This document shows positions 35,411-44,483 of a DNA stretch of 64,000 nucleotides, piece after piece. The notes below the pieces were generated by a model. It saw only the letters and a list, made by a program, of their open reading frames with translations, did no database searches and was not told the DNA's origin. Origin of the DNA: G963676655 sp963676655 (GTDB lineage Bacteria > Verrucomicrobiota > Lentisphaeria > Victivallales > Victivallaceae). The DNA lies in assembly GCA_963676655.2 (NCBI GenBank), contig CAXXKX010000004.1:434001-498000 (forward strand), written 5' to 3'. Each line of letters begins with the position of its first letter. The stretch's first letter is position 1. The position numbers were made by a program, and so were the translations under genes.

Positions 35411-36868
35411 ATGTTTAGTTTTGATTCGGAAAATCTAAAGGTTGAAAACGGAAGCTTTTCATTCTCGGCTCCGCCATTGAAAAAGTTGGGTGCGGTTTCA
35501 TTCAAAGGAGAGGCAAATACCATCTTTTGCAGTCCGGTGTTGCAAACTCCTGAAGGGAAATGGCGCATGTACTATACGAGCGATGAAGGTTCTCCCGGCA
35601 ATTCCTTCAGAACGCTTTTCTGCGTGGATTCAGATGATGGCGAAGTCTGGAACGATGACTTTCGTCATAGAATACATTGCGATAATCTCCCTGAACGCGA
35701 CGAACCGCAGATTCGTATCCCTTCCATATTCATACATCCTTCCGGGACCTGGTGTATGTTTGCATGGCTTTTTCATGAAGGCATGATCCGGTATGTACAC
35801 TTCAAGAGTAAAGACGGCATAAACTGGCATGCAGTCAATATTGAAAACCCGTGTTTGATGCACCCGAATGATATTGATGCAGGAGGTGATCTCGGACTTG
35901 CCGGTCTTACCCCGGCAGCCTACATGTCAGAGCAGAGAAAAACTCTTGACCGCAACAAACTTTTAGATGTCAACTCAAAACATTCCAACGATTCAACGTT
36001 TACTTACTACAATGCAGAAAAGAACCGTTTTGAGCTTTATTCAGTTTGGCTGGCTAATAATCCAGCCGAATCAAAACATTATGTGGATTACGATAACGGG
36101 CCGGGCATAAGAAGAATTATTCAGCGACGCACCAGTATTGACGGAATTTCATGGAGCCTTCCGGAATTTGTAGTAACGCCTGATGAACAAGACCCGGACG
36201 CTATGCAGTTTTATTATTTGAGCGAGACAAAATATGAGGGCTGGAGAGTGGGAGTATTGGGACGTTATCCGTGTAAGGAGCAAATTATCGAACCTGAAAT
36301 ATGTTTCAGTCGCGACGGCCTTAACTGGAACCGTCCTTTTCGTCAGTCATGGATTAAAAAAGATGGTAAAGACGAAAATGCCGGACTGATTCATATGGCG
36401 CATCATTTCGTCGACTTTGGTGACCATTGGAAAATCTTTTACAATTCATCCTACTTTTTACACAACAATTGTCTCCAACCAAAACCCAAACCGAGACTTC
36501 GAGATCTCAATGTGGCGGAATTGCCCAAAAACCGTTTTCTGGGTCTTCGCGGAAGCGGAAGTATAATCAGTAAACCTTTTGTGTACAACGAAAACTGTCT
36601 TTCTGTGGATATGGATATAAAAGGCGAATTAAAAGCCGAATTGCTGGACATAAACGGAGATACGATACCGGGTCATGGTTTTGATAACCTGGAAATATAT
36701 GATAAGGACAAAACCTGCAAGGGGTTAAGATGGCATTGCAAATCCGATGAGCAAATGGCGCTCAGGTGTTGCAGATTGCGTCTGACCGGAAGGAATATAA
36801 CTCTTTATCGGGTTATTCACGAAAATGATCACTCTGGTTTACCTGAGGATTCTAACATAGGAAAATAA
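35411..36868 (+). CDS. beta-propeller glycoside hydrolase-like protein (GH32/43-like fold)
   Basis: This 485-residue protein has repeated propeller-blade patterns: CSPVLQTPEGKWRMYYTSD, IPSIFIHPSGTWCMFAWLFHEG, VHFKSKDGINWH, RRTSIDGISWSLP and CFSRDGLNWNRPF. The SxDGxxW blades are typical of GH32/43/68/130-like five-bladed propellers. A C-terminal beta-sandwich (about 385-470) follows. There is no signal peptide. The catalytic residues and substrate cannot be assigned by eye. GAGG lies 8 bases before the ATG. The FAD oxidoreductase gene starts two bases after its stop, so the two are coupled. Confidence 0.65.
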   Translation: MFSFDSENLKVENGSFSFSAPPLKKLGAVSFKGEANTIFCSPVLQTPEGKWRMYYTSDEGSPGNSFRTLFCVDSDDGEVWNDDFRHRIHCDNLPERDEPQIRIPSIFIHPSGTWCMFAWLFHEGMIRYVHFKSKDGINWHAVNIENPCLMHPNDIDAGGDLGLAGLTPAAYMSEQRKTLDRNKLLDVNSKHSNDSTFTYYNAEKNRFELYSVWLANNPAESKHYVDYDNGPGIRRIIQRRTSIDGISWSLPEFVVTPDEQDPDAMQFYYLSETKYEGWRVGVLGRYPCKEQIIEPEICFSRDGLNWNRPFRQSWIKKDGKDENAGLIHMAHHFVDFGDHWKIFYNSSYFLHNNCLQPKPKPRLRDLNVAELPKNRFLGLRGSGSIISKPFVYNENCLSVDMDIKGELKAELLDINGDTIPGHGFDNLEIYDKDKTCKGLRWHCKSDEQMALRCCRLRLTGRNITLYRVIHENDHSGLPEDSNIGK

Positions 36869-36870
36869 TA

Positions 36871-38283
36871 ATGGAAAACATTAATATGAATGAAAAATGC
36901 TATGATGTTATTGTTGCCGGAGGTGGTCCTGCGGGAACTGCGGCTGCCATTTCCGCTGCTAGACAGGGATTAAAAACTCTGGTCATCGAACATTCTGGAT
37001 GTTTCGGAGGAATTTCCACCTCCGGGGTATTGCCGTTCTGGCTGGGGGTTATGAATGGTTCCATACCTTTTCCTAAAATGGTGGAACAGGGGTTGGTCTA
37101 CAAGAACCTGCCAAGACCTCAACGTGTAGTGGGAGGTATTTTTCAGGAAGCCATAGACCGGATCACCGCTGCCGATGGTGGTGTAGGTCCGGCGGTTATG
37201 GCACAGACAGACCGTTGTCCCGGACTTGACCGTCTAGGATGTCACGATGAATTTACCTTTGATCTGGAAATTGGCAAACGCGTTCTGGATGAAATGGTTG
37301 TCGACTCCGGTGCGGATATCCTTTTTCATTCAATGATAGTCGGAACAGAATTTTCCCAACGTAAAATTGCGGGTGTCTATGTTGCAAATAAAGAAGGCAT
37401 TACTTATATCACGGCGGATAGGTTTGTAGACTGTACCGGTGACGCTGATCTGATAGCCCGTTCTGGCCTCGCCACCGACAAAGGGGATCGTAAAACTGGA
37501 GAATTAACGGCGTCAAGCCTGGTTATTCACATTGAGGATATCGACTCTCCGGCACTGGAAAACTATCTTAATGAAGGCGGCGATCCCTGGTTCCGGGGCT
37601 GCTGTCAGAGTGCAAAAGAAAACAAACCGGACGCGGACATTCCCAAGGCCCTGATCATATTCCCGATGATACAGAAAGGCGTGTTCATGGTTAATGGCGG
37701 TACCGGAATGAACGGCATCGACGGAACAAACGCCGATGATGTCACCAGGATCATGCTCAAGGGACGACAGCGGGCCAAAACACTTGTGGAAGATTTGTTT
37801 CGTCCCTATGTGCCGGGTGCAGAAAATTGTCGGTTGAGGTTGACGGCCACTTATCCCGGTATCCGGGAAACCCGGCGCATTATTGCGGAATACACCTTGC
37901 AGGAAGAAGACCTACTGGAAGGAAAACGTTTTGATGATACCATTGCTCTGGCCGGACGTCATTTCGACCTTGGTCGGGGTAAACAGGAACAGCCTTTCCA
38001 GAAGCGTGATTTGTCTGTGAAAGGAGGAATTACGCCTATCCCGTATCGCTGTCTTGTCCCCCGTGAAGCAGATAATGTCATTGTGGCGGGACGCTGTATC
38101 GCGGCGGAAGGACAGTCCCTTGGTCCGGCACGAATCATGTCGACCTGTTTTGCCATGGGCGAAGCGGCAGGAATTGCCGCCTTTTTATCTTTGAGGAAAG
38201 CTATTCCATATCGAGATGTTGATTGTGGAAAACTGCAAGATATCCTCCGTGAACAAGGCGCAATTCTAGACTGTAAATCATAA
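36871..38283 (+). CDS. FAD-dependent oxidoreductase
   Basis: This 470-residue protein starts with a Rossmann dinucleotide fold, DVIVAGGGPAGTAAAISAA (GxGxxG at 17-22), with Glu40 at the end of the second strand for FAD ribose binding. CFGGISTSG and a C-terminal GRCIAAEGQSLGPARIMSTCFAMGEAAG segment match the 'FAD-dependent oxidoreductase' family PF12831, common in polysaccharide loci of PVC bacteria. The substrate is unknown; oxidation of a sugar hydroxyl is a reasonable guess from the neighbours. It starts two bases after the propeller gene and closes module 2; a 225-base gap with no clear gene follows. Confidence 0.85.
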   Translation: MENINMNEKCYDVIVAGGGPAGTAAAISAARQGLKTLVIEHSGCFGGISTSGVLPFWLGVMNGSIPFPKMVEQGLVYKNLPRPQRVVGGIFQEAIDRITAADGGVGPAVMAQTDRCPGLDRLGCHDEFTFDLEIGKRVLDEMVVDSGADILFHSMIVGTEFSQRKIAGVYVANKEGITYITADRFVDCTGDADLIARSGLATDKGDRKTGELTASSLVIHIEDIDSPALENYLNEGGDPWFRGCCQSAKENKPDADIPKALIIFPMIQKGVFMVNGGTGMNGIDGTNADDVTRIMLKGRQRAKTLVEDLFRPYVPGAENCRLRLTATYPGIRETRRIIAEYTLQEEDLLEGKRFDDTIALAGRHFDLGRGKQEQPFQKRDLSVKGGITPIPYRCLVPREADNVIVAGRCIAAEGQSLGPARIMSTCFAMGEAAGIAAFLSLRKAIPYRDVDCGKLQDILREQGAILDCKS

Positions 38284-38508
38284 TAATGTAATTACGTATC
38301 AAGGTGATATCCGTATTTCCGATATCTGGCGGCTTCTTCAAACCCAATAGTCATATTGCACCATATTCCTATCGAATTTCTCATAAAGAAAACTTGAGTT
38401 TCAGGCATTTTGAATGTATCTTACCAGACTGGATTCGAAGTCATGCAAGACATAAAAATATGCTTGACCGCATATTTTCATCGTAAGATAAACAGAAAAG
38501 GATAAAAA

Positions 38509-39825
38509 ATGGCTGGAATATTTAAAGCTTATGACATCCGGGGACTCTACCCGGAACAGTTGGATGAAGCGATGGCGCTGAACATCGGGCGTGCCTATGT
38601 GGAATTTACCGGAGCGAAAAAGGTTGTCGTCGGACACGATATGCGTCCCTGTTCGGTTCCGTTGAAAGAAGCCTTGTTCAAAGGTATGAACATGCAGGGG
38701 GCGGATGTTATCGACCTCGGTCTTTGTTCCACTCCAATGAGTTACTTTGCTAACGGTACTTTGAAAGCCGACGGCAGCATTATGATCACTGCCAGTCACA
38801 ATCCCGACGGCTGGAATGGCTTCAAACTGTGTATTGCCAATGCCGTACCGATCAGCGGCGCGACCGGAATTGCCGACATTGAAAAACTGGTGGAAGCGGA
38901 CAATTTTACCGCGGCCGCTCAACCCGGCGGCGTCTCGACTTATGATATCGCCCCAGAATATGCCGCGTTTCTGAGTAAACACAATAAACTCAATCGCAAA
39001 CTGAAAGTCGTTTGTGACTTTGCCAACTCCATGGGCTCTTTCGAGATTGCGGGAATTCGCGATCTTTTTGAAATTATCCCGATGTATGAAGAACTCGACG
39101 GCAGTTTCCCGAACCATGAAGCCAATCCGCTGCACTTGGAAACGCTTGACGCCTTGCGGGCCAAAGTGGTTGAAGCCGGTGCTGATTTCGGGGCCGGATT
39201 CGATGGTGACGCCGACCGTTGCGGATTTATTGATGACAAAGGCGAAATCATTCCGATGGACCTGTTTACCGCGTTGCTGGCTCAGGATGTTCTGTCAGAT
39301 GGTCCGGCGACGATTTTGTATGACCTGCGCAGCAGCTGGGCAGTGCGTGAGTGTATCGAGGCAAACGGCGGCAAGGCGATCATGTCCCGCGTCGGCCATG
39401 CTTTCATCAAAGCTCAAATGCGTGAAAACGACGCGGTTTTTGCCGGTGAACTTTCCGGACACTATTATTTCAAGGAGAACTTTACCGCGGAATCCCAGGG
39501 CCTGGCGTTTATGGCGCTGGCCAACCTCCTGTGCAAAACCGGTAAAAGCGCATCCGAACTGGTCGCTCCGCTGCGCAAATATTTTTCCAGCGGCGAGATC
39601 AATTCCAAAGTCAGCGATACCGCAGTCATTCTTGATGAACTGCGTGAAAAATACTCTGACGGCAACATGTTCGAACTTGACGGCGTTTCGGTTGAGTATG
39701 ACAACTGGTGGTTCAATGTCCGTGCTTCAAACACCGAGCCGTTGCTGCGGCTGATTGTGGAAGCTAAAGACGAAGCGACCATGACCGCCAAACGTGACGA
39801 GCTGCTGGCTCTGATCCGCGGCTGA
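38509..39825 (+). CDS. phosphomannomutase/phosphoglucomutase
   Basis: This 438-residue protein is an alpha-D-phosphohexomutase: FKAYDIRGLYP at the N-terminus, TASHNPDGWNG with phosphoserine Ser96, the magnesium loop FDGDADRCGF (231-240), the sugar-specificity loop GELSGHYYFKEN and the C-terminal phosphate-binding RASNTEPLLRL. GELSGH is typical of the bacterial PMM/PGM group that uses mannose and glucose phosphates. It interconverts hexose-6-phosphate and hexose-1-phosphate in the cytosol and would connect mannose from the GH38/GH130 modules with GDP-mannose supply. AAAAGGA lies before the ATG. The queE start lies two bases after its stop. Confidence 0.95.
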   Translation: MAGIFKAYDIRGLYPEQLDEAMALNIGRAYVEFTGAKKVVVGHDMRPCSVPLKEALFKGMNMQGADVIDLGLCSTPMSYFANGTLKADGSIMITASHNPDGWNGFKLCIANAVPISGATGIADIEKLVEADNFTAAAQPGGVSTYDIAPEYAAFLSKHNKLNRKLKVVCDFANSMGSFEIAGIRDLFEIIPMYEELDGSFPNHEANPLHLETLDALRAKVVEAGADFGAGFDGDADRCGFIDDKGEIIPMDLFTALLAQDVLSDGPATILYDLRSSWAVRECIEANGGKAIMSRVGHAFIKAQMRENDAVFAGELSGHYYFKENFTAESQGLAFMALANLLCKTGKSASELVAPLRKYFSSGEINSKVSDTAVILDELREKYSDGNMFELDGVSVEYDNWWFNVRASNTEPLLRLIVEAKDEATMTAKRDELLALIRG

Positions 39826-39827
39826 AC

Positions 39828-40475
39828 GTGTTGCGGGTATGTGAAACATTCCTGAGTATTCAGGGCGAATCGACTTACGCCGGAGAGTTGTGTTTTTTCA
39901 TCAGGCTTTCCGGCTGTAATCTCGATTGTGCTTATTGCGATACCCGCTTTGCCACTCCCGCCGATGCCGGCAGCGATATGGAACTGTCGACGTTGGTAAG
40001 GCTGGCTGATGAATCAGGATCGCCGCTGGTGGAAATTACCGGCGGCGAACCGTTGCTTCAGGAAGATACACCTGAGTTGTGCCGTGCGCTGCTCAAGCAA
40101 AGACTCAAAGTCCTGATTGAAACCAATGGCTCCCGTCCGGTCGATGTCTTGCCGCCGGAAGTCATTTGCATTATTGATTGCAAAACCCCTTCGAGCGGCC
40201 ATGCCGCCGACAATTTTATTCCGAATTTTAAATCTCCGCCAACCAATTCCCAGATCAAGTTTGTTATCAGTGATGAAACGGATTATGATTTTGCCTGTGA
40301 TTTTATCCGGGAATATGCTTTATCGCGAAAAGTTGATTCGCTCCTTTTCAGCCCCATGACCGCGCAACTTGCTCCGCAGACTCTGGCCGAATGGATGATC
40401 CGTGACCGGATTCCGGCCAGATTGCAGCTTCAGCTTCACAAATATATCTGGCCGCCTGACGCCAGAGGAGTATGA
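39828..40475 (+). CDS. queE: 7-carboxy-7-deazaguanine synthase QueE
   Basis: This 215-residue radical SAM enzyme has the QueE marker FLSIQGES near the N-terminus and the cluster CNLDCAYC (Cys30, Cys34, Cys37), the C-x3-C-x2-C form. EITGGEPLLQ is the SAM-binding GGE motif. It converts 6-carboxytetrahydropterin to 7-carboxy-7-deazaguanine in the queuosine pathway. The start is GTG at 39828 (or TTG at 39831), two bases after the phosphomutase stop, implying translational coupling. QueC and QueD are not in the window. Confidence 0.93.
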   Translation: MLRVCETFLSIQGESTYAGELCFFIRLSGCNLDCAYCDTRFATPADAGSDMELSTLVRLADESGSPLVEITGGEPLLQEDTPELCRALLKQRLKVLIETNGSRPVDVLPPEVICIIDCKTPSSGHAADNFIPNFKSPPTNSQIKFVISDETDYDFACDFIREYALSRKVDSLLFSPMTAQLAPQTLAEWMIRDRIPARLQLQLHKYIWPPDARGV

Positions 40476-40612
40476 TTTTTGAATCATTCTTTAAGTCCTC
40501 TATTGTTAGTTTTTTACATAAGAACTTTCTTATTTTCAATAGACTAAAAGATTATTTGATGTATATTACGTAATTTCAACATAATAACCATGCAACTTTA
40601 AGGATTATATTA

Positions 40613-42637
40613 ATGCAGAAAGATTCATTACGCTTCAGACAGATTCACCTTGACTTCCACACTTCTCCGCATATTCCGGGAATCGGTGAAAAATTCGATA
40701 AAAAACAGTATCAGGAAGGACTCAAGCGGGGCCATGTCGATTCGATTACTACTTTCGCTATGTGTCATCACGGTTGGCATTATCATGAAACGAAAGTCGG
40801 GGAGATGCACCCCCATTTGAAATTCGACCTGCTCCGAGCTCAATATGAAGCCTGCCGGGAAATCGACGTTAACGTTCCGATCTACCTGACGGCCGGGGTG
40901 AACGATCGGGTAATCGACCTCCACCCTGAGTGGCGCGAGGTAGATATCGACGGCAGTTTCATCGGGTGGAGCAAAGGGGTTCTGCAGCCGGGATTCAAAA
41001 AAGTCTGTTTTAATACTCCATACCTTGATTTGCTGTGCGAAATGATCATTGAAACCGCTCAATTGTTCCCCGATTGTCACGGTATTTTCCTGGATATTAT
41101 CAACCAGAATGCGTGTTGTTGTAAATGGTGCATGAAGTCGATGGTTGAGCAGGGATTCAATCCCGAACTTGAATCCGACCGCAAGGCCCATGCCGCTAAA
41201 GTCCTGATGAAATATTACCAGAAAACCACTGCCGCTCTGCGTTCGGTCAGTGCGGATATGCCGATTTTCCATAACAGCGGCCACATTACCCGCGGCAATT
41301 ATGATATTCTGCCCTATTTCAGTCATCTGGAACTGGAATCACTGCCTACCGGCGGTTGGGGCTACGACCACTTCCCGGTTTCCGCCAAATACGTTAAAAA
41401 CCTCGATTTCGATATCATGGGCATGACCGGCAAGTTCCACAGCACCTGGGGCGAGTTCGGCGGCTACAAACACCCCAATGCCTTGCGCTATGAATGTGCA
41501 GCGATGCTGGCCTACGGCGCCCGCTGCTCAGTTGGAGATCAGTTACATCCCAACGGCTTGATCGACGAGACTACTTATGATATTATCGGCGCGGCCTATG
41601 CCGAGGTGGAGCAGAAGGAACCGTGGTGTGTCGGAACGGAAAACATGGCGGACATCGCTCTGCTTTCCTGCGAAGGCTTGTTCGGCAAAGGCGAACACGG
41701 TCGCGACAACGCTCCGGACATTGGCGCTTCACGGGTGTTGCTGGAAGAGCAGTTCCTGTTCAATATTATTGACGACAACATGGATTTCAGTCCATACAAA
41801 ATGCTGATTCTGCCTGACAGTGTCACGGTTGATGCGGCTCTCAAGGCTAAACTTGACGCATATCTGGCCAAAGGCGGTAAACTGTTCCTGACCGGGGACA
41901 GCGGCCTGAATCCAGAAAAGACCGGTTTTGTTTTTGACGTCGGTGCGGATTATGAAGGTGCGTGCCCGTTTCAGCCGGACTACATTTTCCCGAATGATGA
42001 ATTGCGTCCTGATTTCATCAATTCCCCGTTGGTTATGTATAACCGCCCGAACCGTATCAAGGCAACCTCCGGCGAATCTCTGGGGCAGACCTATGACTCT
42101 TACTTCAACCGTACGTGGCGTCACTATTGTTCGCATCAACATGCTCCGAACGTCGATGACCCGTCAGGTTATGATTGCGGCGTGATGAAAGATAATATCC
42201 TTTATCTGGCGCATCCGGTGTTTACCAGTTATTACGGTAACGGCGCGGTGGCTTATCGCCATTATGCGGCAGCGGCTATCCGCAAGCTGCTGGCCGGAGA
42301 TCAGTCGCTGACGCTGACCAATATGCCGTCGACTTCGCGTGTTTCAATGATGAAACAGGCAACGGAAAACCGTGACGTTCTGCATTTGCTGTATGCCAAT
42401 ACCGTCAATCGCGGCGGCGGCGTGATCCTGTTTAATCAGCCCCCGAAAACGGTTGAAGTTATTGAAGAGCTGATGCCGCTGGCAAATGTCGGAGTTGAAT
42501 TGCAGGTTGCCGGTGACGTCAAATCTGTGACCTTTGAACCGCAGGGACAAGCTGTTGAATTTACCCGAAACGGTAATACCGTTTCATTCAAGGTTGATGA
42601 ATTCACCTGCCATCAGATGGTTGTAATTCAATACTGA
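40613..42637 (+). CDS. GHL6-type glycosyl hydrolase-like protein with beta-galactosidase trimerisation-like domain
   Basis: This 674-residue protein has an N-terminal TIM-barrel-like domain (about 10-350): HLDFHTSPHIPGIG, GVNDRVIDLHPEW and CHGIFLDIINQN, the last with candidate active-site Asp. A middle domain (about 350-560) resembles the beta-galactosidase trimerisation flavodoxin-like fold (PYKMLILPDSVTVDAALKAKLDAYLAKGGKLF), and a small beta domain ends the protein. This order matches 'hypothetical glycosyl hydrolase 6' proteins (PF14871), whose activity is not established to my knowledge. There is no signal peptide. An unusual CCCKWC cluster lies at about residues 164-169. A strong terminator follows, and the gene seems monocistronic. 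Confidence 0.72.
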   Translation: MQKDSLRFRQIHLDFHTSPHIPGIGEKFDKKQYQEGLKRGHVDSITTFAMCHHGWHYHETKVGEMHPHLKFDLLRAQYEACREIDVNVPIYLTAGVNDRVIDLHPEWREVDIDGSFIGWSKGVLQPGFKKVCFNTPYLDLLCEMIIETAQLFPDCHGIFLDIINQNACCCKWCMKSMVEQGFNPELESDRKAHAAKVLMKYYQKTTAALRSVSADMPIFHNSGHITRGNYDILPYFSHLELESLPTGGWGYDHFPVSAKYVKNLDFDIMGMTGKFHSTWGEFGGYKHPNALRYECAAMLAYGARCSVGDQLHPNGLIDETTYDIIGAAYAEVEQKEPWCVGTENMADIALLSCEGLFGKGEHGRDNAPDIGASRVLLEEQFLFNIIDDNMDFSPYKMLILPDSVTVDAALKAKLDAYLAKGGKLFLTGDSGLNPEKTGFVFDVGADYEGACPFQPDYIFPNDELRPDFINSPLVMYNRPNRIKATSGESLGQTYDSYFNRTWRHYCSHQHAPNVDDPSGYDCGVMKDNILYLAHPVFTSYYGNGAVAYRHYAAAAIRKLLAGDQSLTLTNMPSTSRVSMMKQATENRDVLHLLYANTVNRGGGVILFNQPPKTVEVIEELMPLANVGVELQVAGDVKSVTFEPQGQAVEFTRNGNTVSFKVDEFTCHQMVVIQY

Positions 42638-42669
42638 AATCACTCCTTAACAATATAAATTAAAATTAC

Positions 42670-42707
42670 TCCCTGGTCCGGTTGTTAATCGGCCCGGGGA
42701 TTTTTTT
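42670..42707 (+). terminator. rho-independent terminator after the GHL6-type gene
   Basis: An 11-position stem (42670-42680 with 42690-42700; one G-T wobble and one mismatch) encloses a 9-base loop and is followed by seven Ts (42701-42707). Confidence 0.88.
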
Positions 42708-42846
42708 GTTCGAGAAGGTGTGTGTTTGTTGTTTTTTATTTGTTTTAAGTTGTTGGTAATTAATTTATTGTGTATTTATCTTAAATCACATGCTGATTAA
42801 ATATCATAGTTAACAGTCTATCACGACAGACAGTTTAAAACATTGC

Positions 42847-42864
42847 GCCGCAGGCCACTGCGGC
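42847..42864. other. GC-rich hairpin in a 250-base gap
   Basis: GCCGCAG-GCCA-CTGCGGC forms a perfect 7-base-pair stem with a 4-base loop and no T-run. The rest of the gap between the terminator and the zinc-ribbon gene is A+T-rich and shows no gene. The hairpin may be a leader structure of the next transcript or a repeat fragment. Confidence 0.4.
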
Positions 42865-42956
42865 AGACAGAGCCTGATTAATTGATGGTTATGGTTGCAT
42901 TTATCCCGTAGGTGTTGCATATTAAATAAATGTTACAAGGGAAATAGAGGTTTGAT

Positions 42957-43358
42957 GTGGTTGTTTATATGAATGATACATTGAAAAACAAATCAGACGC
43001 TACTGAAAAAGAACCAATATGTGAAAAATGCGGTCGTAAGCTGGTCCAAGAGGAAATTGTGAACATTGGTCATTCAGGTTTTGAATTTAAACTGGTTGAT
43101 TTGTGCCCTGATTGTGATCTCCCTCCATCTAAAAATGAACCTGACTTTTGTGAAAAGTGTGGACGCGAAATGAAATCGATACTTGTTTGTAAAGGTATCA
43201 GGTTTGATGATGGCAGTCTTGGACGATTGATGACTTCAGAAAATTTATGTCCGAGATGTGATGAACCAAAAAGAATATTGCTAACTATCATGATTTTTTT
43301 GACTTCGTCCGGAATAGTTGTTTTATCCGGCTATATAATATATTTACTATTCAGGTAA
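42957..43358 (+). CDS. double zinc-ribbon protein with C-terminal membrane anchor
   Basis: This 133-residue protein has two zinc-ribbon units: CEKC...CPDC (about residues 22-60) and CEKC...CPRC (about 69-106). A single hydrophobic segment (LLTIMIFLTSSGIVVLSGYIIYLLF) forms the C-terminus, so it looks tail-anchored with the ribbons in the cytoplasm. The function is unknown. I keep the GTG start because AGAGG lies 6 bases before it; an ATG at 42969 would shorten it by four residues. The thpR gene starts 7 bases after its stop. Confidence 0.6.
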   Translation: MVVYMNDTLKNKSDATEKEPICEKCGRKLVQEEIVNIGHSGFEFKLVDLCPDCDLPPSKNEPDFCEKCGREMKSILVCKGIRFDDGSLGRLMTSENLCPRCDEPKRILLTIMIFLTSSGIVVLSGYIIYLLFR

Positions 43359-43365
43359 TTTAATT

Positions 43366-43902
43366 ATGAATAAAAAACGTCTGTTCATAGCGGTTGACTT
43401 GTCCGATGCGGTCCAAAAAAATATTTACCGGGTCTGTAACGATATAAAAGGAATTCGCTGGACTAAACGCGGACAACTGCATTTGACGCTGCGTTTTATC
43501 GGGGATACCCCGGACGATAAAGTAACGCAACTGTCAAAAGCTATGGACTTGCTTGATTTCTCCGCTTTTGACTTAACGGTTTCCGGAACCGGTTTTTTTC
43601 GTCCTAATATCTTTTTTTTGTCGCTGGATGAAGCTGAGGCGTTGTCGGTTTTGAAAAAGCGGATTGACGACCTGTTGAACAACGTATTGGACATGGAATA
43701 CGAAAAACGTGATTTTGTCCCTCATATAACCTTGTCAAGGTTGAAAAAGCGGCTTTCTCCGGTTGAAAAAGCGGCTTTGCAAACATCCTTTGCTCCAATT
43801 ATTCCGGAACGTTTTTCGGTTGATCGGATAACCCTGTATGCCAGCGAACTGAACTCCGAGGGCGCGATTCATACTCCACTTAAAATCGTTTCATCCGGCT
43901 AA
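43366..43902 (+). CDS. thpR: RNA 2',3'-cyclic phosphodiesterase (LigT family)
   Basis: This 178-residue protein of the 2H phosphoesterase superfamily has both HxTx motifs: HLTL (39-42) in QLHLTLRFIGDTP and HITL (120-123) in FVPHITLSRLKKR. It opens with RLFIAVDLS, typical of ThpR. It hydrolyses RNA 2',3'-cyclic phosphate ends to 2'-phosphates and can ligate tRNA halves in vitro. It is cytosolic. It starts 7 bases after the zinc-ribbon gene, so they may be co-transcribed. Confidence 0.92.
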   Translation: MNKKRLFIAVDLSDAVQKNIYRVCNDIKGIRWTKRGQLHLTLRFIGDTPDDKVTQLSKAMDLLDFSAFDLTVSGTGFFRPNIFFLSLDEAEALSVLKKRIDDLLNNVLDMEYEKRDFVPHITLSRLKKRLSPVEKAALQTSFAPIIPERFSVDRITLYASELNSEGAIHTPLKIVSSG

Positions 43903-44008
43903 CAGGGGATAAAACGTGATTTATGACTTGCAAGTGCTGAAAGTGCGTCTTATATTTACTACAGGAGTGTTAATTGAACTTGAACTTACATAGCAGGAGG
44001 CCCTGACA

Positions 44009-44467
44009 ATGAAAAAACTTATACCTTTAGCCGCTTTACTCCTGGCCGTAGGATGCCAGGATACCACGAATACCATTAACAGTATGGAACCGGATAACAG
44101 CCGGGGGATCAAGACCGATCAAGTAATTACCGACAGCTTTTTGAAAGGACGCCTTGTCGTCGTTCGCATCAATCAGGCTAAAACCAATACCGGGCTGATG
44201 CACGTCCAGGTTGGATTGCGTAATGCCAGGACCGGAGCGTTTTCCGAATTCTGGAGCAGTTTCAGCGGTGAAAATCCTTATCCGATCGCTTACAAATTTA
44301 CCTGGTTTGACAAAAACGGGATGGTGGTTAACAACAATACCGGGAACTGGTTAATGAAAAATATTATTCCAGGGGATATTGCCTGGTTGCAGGCGATCGC
44401 GCCCAACGAACGTTGCGTTAATTTTACTTTGAGTCTGAAAGAACACGATTATTCGGAAAATAATTAA
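44009..44467 (+). CDS. YcfL-like lipoprotein (DUF1425)
   Basis: This 152-residue protein has a lipoprotein signal with lipobox LAVGC (Cys16). The mature part (LVVVRINQAKTNTGLMHVQVGLRN, YKFTWFDKNGMVV, then WLQAIAPNERC) has the beta-sandwich pattern of YcfL/DUF1425 proteins. YcfL is of unknown function in Enterobacteria, where its gene lies next to lpoB; the same neighbour follows here after 16 bases. AGGAGG lies upstream of the ATG. It is probably attached to the outer membrane facing the periplasm. Confidence 0.82.
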   Translation: MKKLIPLAALLLAVGCQDTTNTINSMEPDNSRGIKTDQVITDSFLKGRLVVVRINQAKTNTGLMHVQVGLRNARTGAFSEFWSSFSGENPYPIAYKFTWFDKNGMVVNNNTGNWLMKNIIPGDIAWLQAIAPNERCVNFTLSLKEHDYSENN

Positions 44468-44483
44468 ACGCCTGAAAGGAAAT

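Noticed and set aside
38304..38486. 60-codon open frame between the FAD oxidoreductase and the phosphohexomutase.
   Set aside because: It has no ribosome site, no protein-like pattern, and overlaps the region expected to hold the phosphohexomutase promoter.
42847..42864. GC-rich hairpin as a second terminator after the GHL6-type gene.
   Set aside because: No T-run follows, and a better terminator already stands at 42670-42707.
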